From contig JAJOZX010001859.1 in NCBI GenBank assembly GCA_023014485.1, positions 214,501-278,500 on the forward strand: a stretch of DNA of 64,000 nucleotides. Reading direction: 5' to 3'. Of the stretch, positions 44,700-55,749 are shown piece after piece. Position 1 is the stretch's first letter. Each line of letters opens with the position of its first letter. The DNA is from Bathynomus jamesi (Eukaryota; Arthropoda; Malacostraca; Isopoda; Cirolanidae). Under the pieces are notes generated by a model. The model was not told the origin of the DNA. It did not search any database and saw only the letters and a program-made list of their open reading frames with translations. Position numbers and translations under genes: made by a program.

Positions 44700-45345
44700 T
44701 TAGCAATAACGTCAATGGAGAGGTTAATCGGCAAAACATACGTTATTGGAGTAATGCTAACCCTAACTGGCTGAGTCCGACGAAGATGCAAGGTGCCGGT
44801 AAAGTGATGGTGTGGGCCGGGATATGGGGTGACAGAATTATTGGACCAATTTTTGTCAATGGAAATCTTAATGCCGAAAGGTATCTTAACATGTTGCAAG
44901 AAGAGATTTTCCCATCCCTGCTAAACGAGGAAGGTAACTTCCCAGTTTACTCCCAGCAAGATGGAGCTCCACCTCATTATGGTCTTCACGTGCGTCGGTA
45001 TTTGGATCAGCAGCTTCCGGATGCTTGGATTGGTCGGCGTGGTCCTGTGGAGTGGCCTCCCAGATCCCCAGATCTCACCCCCCTTGATTTCTATCTTTGG
45101 GGGCACTTGAAGGCCATGGTGTATCAGGAAAAGATACGAGACATAAATCATCTAATGGAACGTATCACCAACGCCATTACAAGCATAACGTCAACTGTGC
45201 TAATGCGTGTTCATCAACAGTGGGGAACACGTATTGAAATGTGTTTCAAAACAATGGCAACCATGTAGAGCATATTATATAAAAAAATGGTTGTCCATAA
45301 AAAATGTTTATTTTTCCTATGTATGGAAACTTACGGCCCACCCTG
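44700..45345 (+). mobile_element. Mariner/IS630-like element, 5'-truncated
   Basis: The right terminus reads CAGGGTGGGCCGTAAGTTTC from outside in, beside TATATAAA. The left end is missing: coding sequence starts abruptly near 44712 after a GGTTAGGTTAGC string. Confidence 0.82.
44712..45268 (+). pseudogene. Mariner/IS630-like transposase, catalytic C-terminal domain
   Basis: A clean frame includes 'NRQNIRYWSNANPNW', 'GKVMVWAGIWGDRIIGPIF', 'YSQQDGAPPHYGLHV' (second Asp) and 'WPPRSPDLTPLDFYLW' (third acidic region), then a long helical tail to TAG at 45266. The first catalytic Asp and the HTH domains are upstream of the truncation. This is the best-preserved catalytic C-terminus of the group in this window. 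Confidence 0.88.
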
Positions 45346-45481
45346 TATATAAATATATATGTATATATATATATATTTCAACTGCAAACAACACACAGTA
45401 TAATTAACGTAAAGAACGACGCTTGTATAGAAGAACATTCCGCGCAAGATGAGGAGGGAGAACGAACAAATGAAAAAATGA

Positions 45482-45537
45482 GGTAACCACCCGGGAATCG
45501 AACCCGGGATCTTCCGATTGCCGGTCAGATATGATAC
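45482..45537 (-). tRNA. tRNA-like sequence, truncated
   Basis: The minus strand has GGTTCGATTCC B-box with a CCCGGG T-stem and a 3' GGTTACC, but the 5' half of the cloverleaf is missing (it stops near TATCATATCTGACCGGCAAT). A SINE head or tRNA pseudogene. Confidence 0.5.
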
Positions 45538-45675
45538 AAGCGTCGTTCTTTACGTTAATTATACTGTGTGTTGTTTGCAGTTGAAATGTATATATATGTG
45601 CGGCATGCGGGAGGTGCCCCCTCGGGGCATTGGTTTCTGCGCGTATGTAGGAGAATTACGACTTCTGATCGAGTG

Positions 45676-45749
45676 AGGCCCATGGTGTAGTGGTTATCAT
45701 ATCTGACCAGCAATCGGAAGATCCCGGGTTCGATTCCCGGGTGGTTACC
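45676..45749 (+). tRNA. tRNA-like sequence, probable SINE head or pseudogene
   Basis: GGTGTAGTGGTTATCAT (A box, D arm), TCTGA/TCGGA anticodon stem with loop CCAGCAA, and CCCGGGTTCGATTCCCGGG (T arm, B box). Only about 3-4 of 7 acceptor pairs form, and base 33 is C rather than U. I therefore do not call it a working tRNA. Confidence 0.55.
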
Positions 45750-45864
45750 TCATTTTTTCATTTGTTCGTTCTCCCTCCTCATCTTGCGCGGAATGTTCTT
45801 CTATACAAGCGTCGTTCTTTACGTTGATGTGTATATATATATATATATAATATATATATATAGC

Positions 45865-47340
45865 GGGCAGACAAAGGAAATTTCTTTCCCCGCCATTCTC
45901 AAACATCATGGAATCAAAACAAAGGCTATACACTTGGGCATGAAACTGGCCTACACAGGAAACACGGATTCTGTGGTATTTCCCGAAGCGACCACCAGAG
46001 GACGTCACCAAGACCTAAAAAATGCGGCTTCTTCCTCAAATCATTCTCACTCCTCACTCCTCATTTTCTCGTCTTGGTCTCCACGTCTCACTCTTAGCAC
46101 CTTCGTCAGTAGCACCACTCGTCAAGGCACCCGCTCTCCGGCCTTCGCCGGAGAGCGGCCTGCTTTTCCTCGAAGGCTCCGGTCGAGCCTACACGAAGTC
46201 TATCATCAAGTAAGGCTCTCACTCTGCTCTTTACTTCTCCTCGTGAATCTCACCTCACGTAGCGTCGTTTCGACCTCAGCCGGCCTCAGTCCCAAGTCCC
46301 AAGAACGAAGCAACACTTGAGGTGACTCTACACTCATCCTGCACCACACTTCGAGCGGCGCCCGTCCAATAAGTATCTCAACAGGCCCCCTACAGTCTCC
46401 AAGGTCAACAAGGGCGAACACAATACGGTCAACCTCCAAGTAACTCTTCAGTCTCCAGAGTATTCATCATTTGCGGTAAGCTTCCTTAGCCTTCGTCTTA
46501 AGCAATTCCTACGAAGTCTACACAGTGTAATCTCAGCTTCGCGATTAAGCTATATCCAAGTGTATGCAAGCAACCAGAAACTAACTCTCTCATTAAGACC
46601 GCAGTAGGCCTATTTCAAGTGTCGTACCAGTATCGTAGTTTTGTATCACCCTGTTATTGTGATCACTCGTATAATTTATTTATCGTGCAACCTAGTGTTT
46701 ATGTGCTCTTTTATGCATTTCATTCTGACGGCCTAATCCATTCACTGTACCCACCATACGTGCATTATTTCAGTTGTCAATAGGCTTTCATTATTTATTC
46801 TGTGTTCCATTTGTGCATATCTCATTAGCCTATCTGAATCAGTGTATTACGTAATCCATTTACTGTACCAATCGTACGTGCATTATTTCAGTCGTTAATA
46901 GGCTTTTATTATTTATTCTGTGTTCACTCGGCATATCTCATTAGCCTACCTAAATTAGTGTTGATCATCATTGTACTTATTTAAAAATTAGGCTGTATAA
47001 CCATTTCTTATTGCTAATACTCAGTCAACTTTAGCATAGTGTAAATGCCGTTATATAATTGTTAATCATTATACCTTTATTGAACCGTTAATCGCTGTCA
47101 ACAAATAACTGATTTATTTTCCTAATTAAACACAAAACAACCAAAGTAATTTCTCTCTCCTTATTAAATATTTTTTGTTTGGCCGCAGGCCAAGCTGGTG
47201 ACCCCTAATCATTCATTCCAGTATCATCATTCATAAATTATAGTAAGCCTATTTTCTTAGCCACATCAAATCGGTGATTCGTAGACCACTATAAGTTGGT
47301 GATCCTGGAGTGACTATAAATTGGTGACTCCAGCCTTATC
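45865..47340 (+). other. LTR/leader-like non-coding region of an unidentified retroelement
   Basis: Non-coding. It contains a perfect 12-bp stem hairpin with a CTTC loop (about 46131-46158), a tandem repeat of about 125 bp (near 46725-46850 and 46850-46970), and, after GGCCGCAGGCCAAGC, four degenerate TGGTGA(C/T)-type strings (about 47195, 47271, 47300, 47323) like the primer-binding site of the Ty3 element at 4950. This suggests a decayed 5' LTR and leader. No gag or pol follows. Confidence 0.4.
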
Positions 47341-47577
47341 ATTAACCATCAATCATTCTCAATCAATTAACTATTATCATTATTATAGTGCCGACTTTAC
47401 GCTATAAACAAGTAACATTAATTGGTTAACCGTAGACTACTAAATATATATTTATTAAAAAAGAGATCTTTGTTACATACAAATAAAAAAAAGATGGTCG
47501 AAAATTTTTTCGTAGGCCACTTAGTTTTCATAGGGCCTAGGCACAGTGCCCACTGTGCCTGTTGGATAATACGGCCC

Positions 47578-47620
47578 TCACACACACACACACACACCAC
47601 ACACACACACACACACACCT
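47578..47620. repeat. (CA)n microsatellite
   Basis: CA array with a single CC interruption. Confidence 0.95.
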
Positions 47621-47975
47621 ACAATTACACTGAAAAACAAGGTTTTTGGTTCTTGAACCAAAATAGATGGTCCCTATGTATTTCTTTGCACTGAATCCGA
47701 ATCTGTTTTTAGAATTCTTCTATCACGTATAAATTTTGAGATATGACAGTTTCATCTACTATACTGATTAACTGCAATTTCTATAAGAAATTGCCGTTCA
47801 TGAATTACACTAGTTTAGCGTTCCTATGACAACCTATGGATTCTATCTTGCGACTGATGGCATCTTTTCATCAATGAAGTGATGAATACCACTACCTACA
47901 TACCGTAAGTTATATCAGTGCCCATCAATATGTCGCAGTGAGAGTGTAAGGCAGATTGCCTTAGTGCAATATATA

Positions 47976-50900
47976 CAGAGATGGGCACGATCTTGATCTT
48001 CAAGATCAGATCGTGATCTTGAAGATCAAGATCGTGATCTGATCTTGATCTTGAAGGTCACTTTTATTATGGTGATCTTGATCTTGATCTAAGATCACTT
48101 TATTTCTTGTGATCTTGATCTTGAAGATCACTTTAGACTTCAAGATCACTTTTAATTTCAGATTCTTAAATATGCCGCTATGCGAATGTCATTTGTTTTT
48201 TGTCCAAGCGACATCTGGTGGCAACTTTGTTCAACACCGACTGTTTATGTTTTCTGTTAGTTGGGTGACTTGCGTCATGCGTGGGCTCATGGAAGGTGTA
48301 GTTGCTGTTGAATTTAGGCTCGTAAAAAGTGTAATTTACTGTGCAATTATGTTAAAAGTGTTCTATTAATATATTATTATATATAGGCATAAAATATAGC
48401 CTATAGGTCCGTATTCATAATAAATTAATTCTAAACATATTTTATTTACAGATTGAATTTTTTAATAATGAGTGCAATTTTACAACTTCAACAGGCTCCC
48501 AAGGGAACCAAATATTCTAGGTTGTCACCAGAACAGTATTCAATATATTTAGATAACAATGTTGGTAATAAGGATCAATCTGTGCTATTGAACGGAAAAT
48601 ATTTTCAAATTGTCGAAAAAACTGGAAACAGTATCAGTTATTTGTAGGCAGTGTACAAAGAAAACTACAATTCTGTCTGCTGGCCTCGACTCAACAAGCA
48701 ATCTTCTGAGGCACCTCAGGGTTAGTACTACTTAGTAACTAAGTAGTAAGTAGCAACATTAACACAATGGTTCAAGTCATATTTTAAGTGACTGGTGCCA
48801 TACAAGACTAATGCTACATTTACATAGACGTCCATTTGAATATATTGTGCACTTCAGATATTAATAGATTATGGACTAGTAACTACATTAAAAACTGCCG
48901 ATATCCAACTATAATAAAACGCCAGGTGTATCTGTCTTTCTCTCTGTCTGATCCATGTCTGTAATTTCTCCTATTTAGTTACTGAAGGACGAAATTCGGC
49001 TTTCAATTTAACATAGGATAAAAATGCACTGATCATGGTGAAAATAATTTTAGTTAAAGATAACAAAATTTTAGAATCTTGTTAAGTATTAATTTCAACT
49101 AGAAGTTTGATACTCTGATAAAAATTATACAGGGTGTTCAAGAAGTCTCTCCGCATGATAATAATTTATTTTCTTGTGCAGAAACTACATTCGGATCTTT
49201 TGGGTGAATATGAATCGGAGAAGAAATCTCGCAAGCGTCCAGCTAAAGAAGAAGATGCCAGCGGCAGCAATGCTGGCCCTGCCAAAATTGCCAAGCAGTC
49301 ACACTAAGCATGTTCCACATTTCCAAGCAAAAACCAGGACCACCAATATGCAAGGATATCCTTGAAAAGAAGATTCTCTCGCTTGTGGCTAATGGGCTCC
49401 TACATTGAGCCTAGTTGAACTACATGAATTTAAGGATCTTCTTTCATGTTAGTATAACTCAAATATTTTGCTATTTTTTCCATAGCTAATATCTGATTAA
49501 AATAATTAATCATATTATTTGTATGAACATTAGACTATCGCTAGCCTAGCTAAATATTTTGATATTTTTTCCATAGCTAATCTATTGTATTTGTTTTAAT
49601 TTTTAAATATTTTTTTCAGACGTCAACCCGGCTGTTCAGGTGCCATCTAGACGCACCCTGGCTAGATCTCTTGCAACAACAACCAGTACAATGAAGGAAG
49701 ACATACAAGCAAAACTGGCAGCAGTTGACCATGTGTGTGTTACATGCGACATATGGTCAACTAATGACCGCAGTTTCATGGGAGTCACTGCGCATTGGGT
49801 ATGCTATTGATTTAGTGTATTATTTTTATATAATTGATAAATTGACCATTGGTGATAGACTGATAGTCTGATAGACTTATAGTATAATCTTTTCAATTAT
49901 TCGACAGTGTTCCTCATTCATTAATTTGGTGAGTCTTCATTTGCTGTGATTCACAGTAATTTCACACTAATTCACTGATTCTGTCATTGTGTCTGATTCA
50001 CAGCAAAATGTGGAAGAGTCCATATTCACAGGCTGTGAATATGGACTCTTCCACATTTTGCTCTTATGGGATGGGTCACTGATGTGGTTTTGGTAGGCGA
50101 CTCATCGCTGAATTGCCTCCTTTATATCACATAGTTCTTCTCTTCAATGTTTGGTGGCGCAGTTTAGCTGGTGCGTGTCTAACCAATATTATTAAATTAA
50201 GCTTAAAAAAATGTTCATACAAACATTGATTTTATATCTTACATTACAGATCAATGATGACTTGTCGCGAGGATCAGCTGCACTGGCATGCCGAAGATTT
50301 CGTGGAACACATAGCTTTGATAAAATTGCTGGAATATTGGACAGGATCAACTCGGAGCATGGTTTATCTTATAGAAAAGTTGTATCTACAGTCACCGACA
50401 ATGCATCGAACATGGTGAAATGCTTTAAAGAGTTCGGTGTTCGTGTTCAGAATCGTACTGACGACATTGATGAAGATGATGCAGATGAAGATGATGATGA
50501 AAAAGATTCAGATGAAGAGGTTATCATCAGCAACTTTCCTGAACATTCAGGAGAGCATGGAGAGGAGTCAGTGAAACTATCATCCCATATTCGATGTGCC
50601 TCCCTCACATTGAACTTGGTAGCAACAACTGATGCAGATAAAGGACTGAATTCACCTGGACTAAAGAAGATAAAGCATTCTGCAATGGGAAAATGTTCGG
50701 CGCTGTGGAATGCTGCTGGTAAACCCAAGTCAGCAGAAAAAATACAGGAAATAACTAATAACTGGCGTCCAATTTAGGTACCCATGCGTCACCCGATGGA
50801 ACTCAATGTACGACTCATTAAGCCAAATATATAAACATAAGAACGACTTGAATGTAGCTCTTGAAGAACTGAATCTACCCATCCTCAAAGACAATGAATT

Positions 50901-52233
50901 GGAATTTATTTCAGAATATTTGTCTGTTCTAAAACCAATTGCAGCAGCCCTCAACAAATTACAGGCAGAGAAAGAATGCTACTACGGTTGTCTTCTTCCA
51001 ACAGTCCTAGTGACTCAAGATGCCCTCGCAAGATTGGAGCCTATCCAACCAAACGACCTGCGCTTGAGACACTGCATGCCTTACTGGCAGCAGTCGTCTC
51101 TGGCTTCAATGCCAGATTTGGTCATTTTTTGTCGTTGAGCCCCGAGGTAACTGATGCCGTTTTGGCCTCAGTATCTCATCCGTATTTCAACTTAGATGGA
51201 TATCATTGTTGCAAGGGCCTAATTTCGGCGATCATGAAGCAATCAAGTCTCAAGTAAAAGACAAGCTGCAAATGGCTGTAAGAAATTGTAATTCTGACAG
51301 CAGTGGTAATAGTTCGGTGAACTGAGACTCATCATCTGAACGATTTCTTCAGAACTATGGACGGCTCATTCTCTGCTCCTAACAACAAGGAAGACTTGGA
51401 AGTCCTCAATTATTTGCAGGACACCAGTAAGGCACTCGACTCTTTAGATAGGTATCCTGCTATAAAGAAGATCTTCAAGAGGTATAACACCACGCTACCT
51501 TCCTCTGCACCAGTGGAACGGTTGTTTTCGTTTGCTGGCATGGTTCATAGCCCCAAACGAAGTCGTCTCTCGGATGGTAACTTTGAACAATTTGTTTTGC
51601 TGAAAGCAAATGTTTACAGCGGTTGAACATTAAATTAACACTCTTAACTTGCGGTTTTTACCCTTATATTGTCAGTAATTGCGTACTGCAGTAAAACTGT
51701 AAATTAAATTCTATGTAAAAAATGTTTACTTATATATGCTGACCATTCATTGATATGGGTTATGGACCTGGTGAAATGAGAATTGAGAAAAATAGAACTA
51801 AAAACTATATGTAGGTCATTTAATAGTTTTTTCTTTGCTGATAAGTTATGATAATACTAAGTTTTAAGTTTACCACCTGAAAAACTGAAAGGGGAATCGT
51901 CAATCCCCGTGGTTTAGATCAGGTGACATGGGTAGGATGCGATGCTTGTATTGCCTCAGCCCTCAGGGGAGTATTAGGAGTGATACTTTTCAGGAGTGAT
52001 TAACAAAATAATTTGTTTTTGTTTACTCTACAAGAGTACAACTTTTTTCAATTCATATAAAAGTGATCTTAAAAGTGAATCTTGAAAAGTGATCTTCAAG
52101 ATCACGATCTTGATCTGGATCTTCAAGATCACATTTTTCTGGTGATCTGATCTTGATCTTCAAGATCACATTTTTCTGGTGATCTGATCTTGATCTTCAA
52201 GATCACCAAAGTTGGTGATCTTGCCCATCTCTG
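47976..52233 (+). mobile_element. hAT transposon with intron-containing transposase gene
   Basis: Inverted ends CAGAGATGGGCACGATCTTG and CAGAGATGGGCAAGATCACC. The 8-bp duplication AATATATA is on both sides (47968-47975 and 52234-52241). Subterminal arrays of GATCTTGATCTT/AAGATCA words occupy about 150 bp at each end and can fold on themselves. Length 4.26 kb. Confidence 0.92.
48453..51626 (+). pseudogene. hAT transposase, spliced gene, decayed
   Basis: Segments in order: N-terminus (48453-48647), BED finger in shifted frame ('CRQCTKKTTILS' to 'NLLRHLR', about 48645-48725), a Lys-rich exon after an AG at 49186, an exon after TTTTTTCAG at 49620 with 'CDIWSTNDRSFMGVTAHW' (first Asp) ending at a GT near 49798, an exon after ATTACAG at 50250 with 'VVSTVTDNASNMVKCF' (second Asp), then 'YPCVTRWNSMYDSLSQ' in shifted frame near 50780, 'ISEYLSVLKPIAAALNKLQ' (50806-51138), 'VTDAVLASVSHPYFNL' (51136-51257), and the C-terminal box 'VERLFSFAGMVHSPKRSRLS' ending at 51626. 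Frameshifts near 48645, 50775 and 51130. Role: cut-and-paste transposition in the nucleus. Confidence 0.87.
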
Positions 52234-52539
52234 AATATATATATATACAAGCTCTTACATTTAGTGAGAGTAAAAATTATAATGAATTGATAAATAGTGA
52301 AAGTGATTGATAGTGATAGAGTTTTCAATTGAAAATGCTGCTTCGAATGAATTTTTGAGTGGAAGAAAAGGTTAAATATATTTAAGAATTCTAAAAACAG
52401 ATTCGGATTCAGTGCAAAAAAATATATATAGGGACCATCTATTTTGGTTCAGGAACAAAAAACCTTGTTCGGATGCATATTCCAAATATTAAACGAAAAC
52501 TTGTTAGCAGATGTATAAATGGTTTACTGCAGTTAAATA

Positions 52540-52581
<42 letters not shown>

Positions 52582-52584
<3 letters not shown>

Positions 52585-53364
52585 TGTGTCCGTAAAGTCA
52601 TGGTGGGATTTTAAATAGCTATATTATTGCAACGAAACATGATAATGAGATGAAACAATGCCAAATTTAAGAACAACTCTCAAAGTTGTATCTTGTAGTT
52701 AGTCTAGGCTAAGCTTAACCTTTATCTCGTAGTTAGTCTAGGCTGTCTCACATGCCTATGTTGAACATGAGCGTAATAGCCGAAAGTTAATGTGTGGTGT
52801 GCTCTAGCACGAGATCGAGTGATTGGCCCATTTTTCTTCGCGGAACCCACTGTGACGTCACACAACTACCTCGCTATGTTGGAACATTTTGCAGTACCCA
52901 AATTTATTGACAATAATGTCATCTTTCAGCAAGATGGTGCTCCTCCGCACTATGCCAACGTTGTTCGAGATTCCTTAATCAAACATTTCCACAGATGGAT
53001 AGGAAGAGGAGGATGGAAGCCATGGCCTCCACGCTCTCCGGACCTGACACCTTTGGACTTTTATTTGTGGGGTTACGTCAAGCAAAGCGTGTACAGTGTA
53101 CCCATTAGGGATATTCATCACTTGCACTAGCGAATCACGGAAGCTATCGCATCCGTCACTCCTGATGTTCTTGGGCGTGTGTGGCTGGAATTGAATCACC
53201 GCCTAGATGTCTGCAGGGCTACCAGAGGAGCCCATATCGAACTACGTTAAATAAAGTTATTCTTTTAGAGTTGTTCTTCAATTTGCCTTTTTTCATCTCA
53301 TTATCATATTTCGTTGCAATAATATAGCTATTTAAAATCCCACCATGACTTTACGGACACACTG
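52582..53364 (+). mobile_element. Mariner/IS630-like deletion derivative with 72-bp inverted ends
   Basis: Ends CAGTGTGTCCGTAAAGTCAT are perfect inverted repeats extending about 72 bp with one mismatch. TA microsatellite lies on the left, TATGTATATG on the right. 783 bp long. A duplicated CTTATCTCGTAGTTAGTCTAGGCT-type segment (about 52690 and 52730) marks the internal deletion. Confidence 0.88.
52742..53250 (+). pseudogene. Mariner/IS630-like transposase, C-terminal catalytic part
   Basis: Starts with 'ARDRVIGPFFFAEPTVTSHN' after a frame change, 'VIFQQDGAPPHYANVV' (second Asp), 'WPPRSPDLTPLDFYLW' (third region). TAG at 53128 within 'HLH*RITEAIASVTPDV', then reading on to TAA at 53248. The N-terminus and first Asp are deleted. 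Confidence 0.85.
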
Positions 53365-53889
53365 TATGTATATGTATATATATATATATAGTTACCTTTA
53401 ATTAATGTTACTTTAATATTTTTACAGGTCATTGTGAATTAAGTGCTTGGAATATTGACGCATTACCTAAAATAGTTAAAAAAAATGAAAAATATTAAGT
53501 ATGATGCCGACAATTTTTGCTACATTTGTAGAGAATTTACTGTTGAAAATCAGAAAAGGTGCTTTACTCCTCTTATAAAAAAGCTTATCATTTGTACTTC
53601 TGATGCAAGGTAGGAGATCAAGATAAACAATGGGCACCCCATATTTGTTGCATTTCATGTGCAAACCGTCTCGACATTGGATTAAAAGTGCTCGTTCATC
53701 TATGTCTTTCGCAATATCAATGATATGGAGAGAATAACAGGATCACTTAAATAACTGCTATTTCTCTATGACGAAAGCATCAGGATTCTCTGCACCAAAC
53801 AAGAAATCCATTCTTTATCCTAATTTGGCATCGGCAATAAGACCTGTCGCTCATGGTCCAGATCTTCCGGTTTCATTACCACCTGAAAC

Positions 53890-54088
53890 ATATCTACAGA
53901 TCTACAGAAGCTAAGGCTAATAAAGACCCTAAGATCTACTCTAAGGTTAGCCCGAGAGAAAGAAGAGAGTAGGGGGTTAAAAGAAGAGAATAAGGGGTTA
54001 ACTAAGTAGCAAAACCTATCATTCGTGGGTTAACATTCATTCAGAAAAAGAGAGAGAAAGACTCACCATCATCACCCGCCGGCCACTG
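53890..54088 (-). mobile_element. 5'-truncated CR1 3' end
   Basis: About 195 bp matching 25107-25305, in the same orientation relative to the terminus, ending in TCTGTAGATCTGTAGA when read on minus. It lies between the two homologous blocks of family X copy 2, at the position of the intron-like gap of copy 1. Confidence 0.85.
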
Positions 54089-54105
54089 GGGATGATACTG
54101 TAGAG

Positions 54106-54328
54106 CAGAGTTTCCCAAACTATGGGTAAATTACCCATTGGTGTAATTTGGCTTTTTCAGTGGTGTAATTTTGTACGCTGCAAGTACCTCTAAAGTACAG
54201 AAAATACATAAATAAACGACATCGCAACACTGGGACTGACTTTACGTGGGGTACAGGTAGGGTGAGGGCCATTATGAAGGTATCCATGTGAAAATGGAGT
54301 AATGACTCAAAACGTTTGGGAACCACTG
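54106..54328. mobile_element. hAT-type MITE with 8-bp target duplication
   Basis: 223 bp with ends CAGAGTTTCCCAAAC and CAGTGGTTCCCAAAC. CTGTAGAG precedes (54098-54105) and follows (54329-54336). Removing it restores the acidic linker of family X. Confidence 0.92.
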
Positions 54329-54665
54329 CTGTAGAGGATGAAGATGATGATGAAGAGGTAAGTGCTGAAGTAGGTCCTACTAATGATCCAGATTTCAATC
54401 CTTCCACCCTAACTGAGCCACACATGATCTCTCAAGCGGAGCTCAATGATCTAGTTCAAGCTCTAAACCTATCTAAAAATCAAGCTGAGGTACTTGGTTC
54501 AAGATTACAAGGGTGGAATCTTTTGGAGAAAAACACAAACATAAGTCTGTTTCGTAACCGGGAAAAAGAATTTGTCCATTTTTTTTCACTGAAAGAAAAT
54601 TTTTGCTATTGCAATGATGTTAATGCCCTGGTGGAAGCACTTGCACATGAACACAAAATTGAAGA

Positions 54666-55557
54666 ATGTTCAATCAAGGCAGCCTTGGCGCAGACATCTA
54701 CAAAGGCCTTCAAGATGCTGTGCATACTGGTGACGTTGACCGTGCTGGACGCCGTATCATTCTGCCTGCCCCATTCACTGGTGGGCCCAGATTCATGGCA
54801 AAACATTACCAGGATGCTATAGCCATTGTTTGGAAATTCGGCAAACCATTATGTAATGTCCAGTAGAATAAAATCGTGAGTGAGCTTGAACAAGGCCAAA
54901 CAGCAGCACACCGTCCTGAGATTACAGCCAGAGTTTTCAGGATGAAGCAGCAACATCTACTCTCTGACATCAAGGCTGGTGTGCTTGGTCATCTGAAAGC
55001 CCATGTCTACACCATCGAGTTTCAGAAGCGTGGACGCCTCATTGCTACTTCCTCTTTATTCTCCATGGTGAACGACACACATGGCAAGTTGCTGACAAGG
55101 TCATCAGCGCTGAATTACCCAACCCATCCAACCAGGAGCTGTTTGACTGTGAAGAAATACATGGTCCATGGCCCATGCGGAAATGTCAATCCAAACTGCC
55201 TATGTATGATCAGCAGCCGCTGCTCAAAGGACTCAAGGTGTTCAAACTGCTACCGTTGCAATCGCTGGAAAGACAGTCTTCATCGACAATAGAAACATTG
55301 TCCCATACAACCCCTGGCTGCTACTGAAATACCGTGCCCACATTAATGTGGAGTACTGTGCTTCTATCAAGGCAGTTAAGTACCTCAACAAATACATTTA
55401 CAAAGGTTCAGACCAAGCTACCATCACCTTTGAAGCTGACACCAACAATGTAACCGTTGCCATGGAAAATCACAATGATGAGATCAGGCACTACGAAGAG
55501 TGTCGCTTCATTGGCGCATCTGAAGCTATCTGGAGAATTTTTAGCTTTCCGACGTAA
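54666..55557 (+). pseudogene. Helitron Rep domain, broken
   Basis: 'GRRIILPAPFTGGPRFMAKH' and 'HYQDAIAIVWKFGKP' are the Rep front segment. The two-His (HUH) site falls near 55035: the frame there reads 'EFQKRGRLIATSS', while the next frame gives 'PHCYFLF', so a frameshift and a His-to-Tyr change hit the metal site. The tyrosine segment 'KYLNKYIYKGSD' (about 55380-55415) is present. Stops at 54865, 55290 and 55555. Confidence 0.83.
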
Positions 55558-55749
55558 GACCGCCCACTAGCTGTGGACTCTCTTCCTGTCCACCTCCCAG
55601 ATGAACAGCACGTGGTTTTCAATCCTGCGAGTGCCGAGCAGGCACTTGAAGCACCATCTCAGACAAAGCTAACTGCTTTTTGGGGCCAAGAATCAAGAAG
55701 ACCAACAGGTACACACCATTCTATAATGTGACTGCCCTGAACATTTCAC

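Larger units (their letters stand above)
45377..45830. repeat. Nested foldback containing two tRNA-like sequences
   Basis: Arm A (45377-45428) is mirrored at 45534-45592; a longer arm (about 45404-45536) is mirrored at about 45690-45830. Each outer arm contains a tRNA-like sequence in opposite orientation. TA arrays lie on both sides. Confidence 0.88.
47633..52471. mobile_element. Unknown element with about 90-bp inverted ends, split by a hAT
   Basis: AACAAGGTTTTTGGTTCTTG through CTGTTTTTAGAATTCTT (47633-47726) is mirrored at 52383-52471. What remains between the ends, apart from the hAT at 47976-52233, is about 250 bp left and 150 bp right and is non-coding. Probably a MITE or foldback. Confidence 0.7.
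53497..54660 (+). pseudogene. Family X copy 2, interrupted and truncated
   Basis: Homologous to 10831-11720. 'NFCYICREF' matches 'IFCYICGYY', 'VGDQDKQWAPHICCISC' matches 'MGDQDKPWAPHMICGSC', 'LYPNLASAIRPVAHGPDLP' matches 'QYPSIASSIAPVPHGEGLL', and after two insertions 'LVQALNLSKNQAEVLGSRLQ' and 'FCYCNDVNALVEAL' match the second part. Stops and frameshifts occur between 53590 and 53770. A CR1 tail (53890-54088) and a hAT-type MITE (54106-54328) split it, and near 54660 it is cut by Helitron sequence. The RNase-H-like half is missing. Confidence 0.75.

Noticed and set aside
45676..45749. Functional tRNA gene
   Set aside because: Most acceptor-stem pairs fail, U33 is missing, and the sequence is duplicated in a foldback; SINE head is more likely.
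46131..46158. Rho-independent terminator from the 12-bp hairpin
   Set aside because: No bacterial context and no following T run; it is only noted as part of the LTR-like region.
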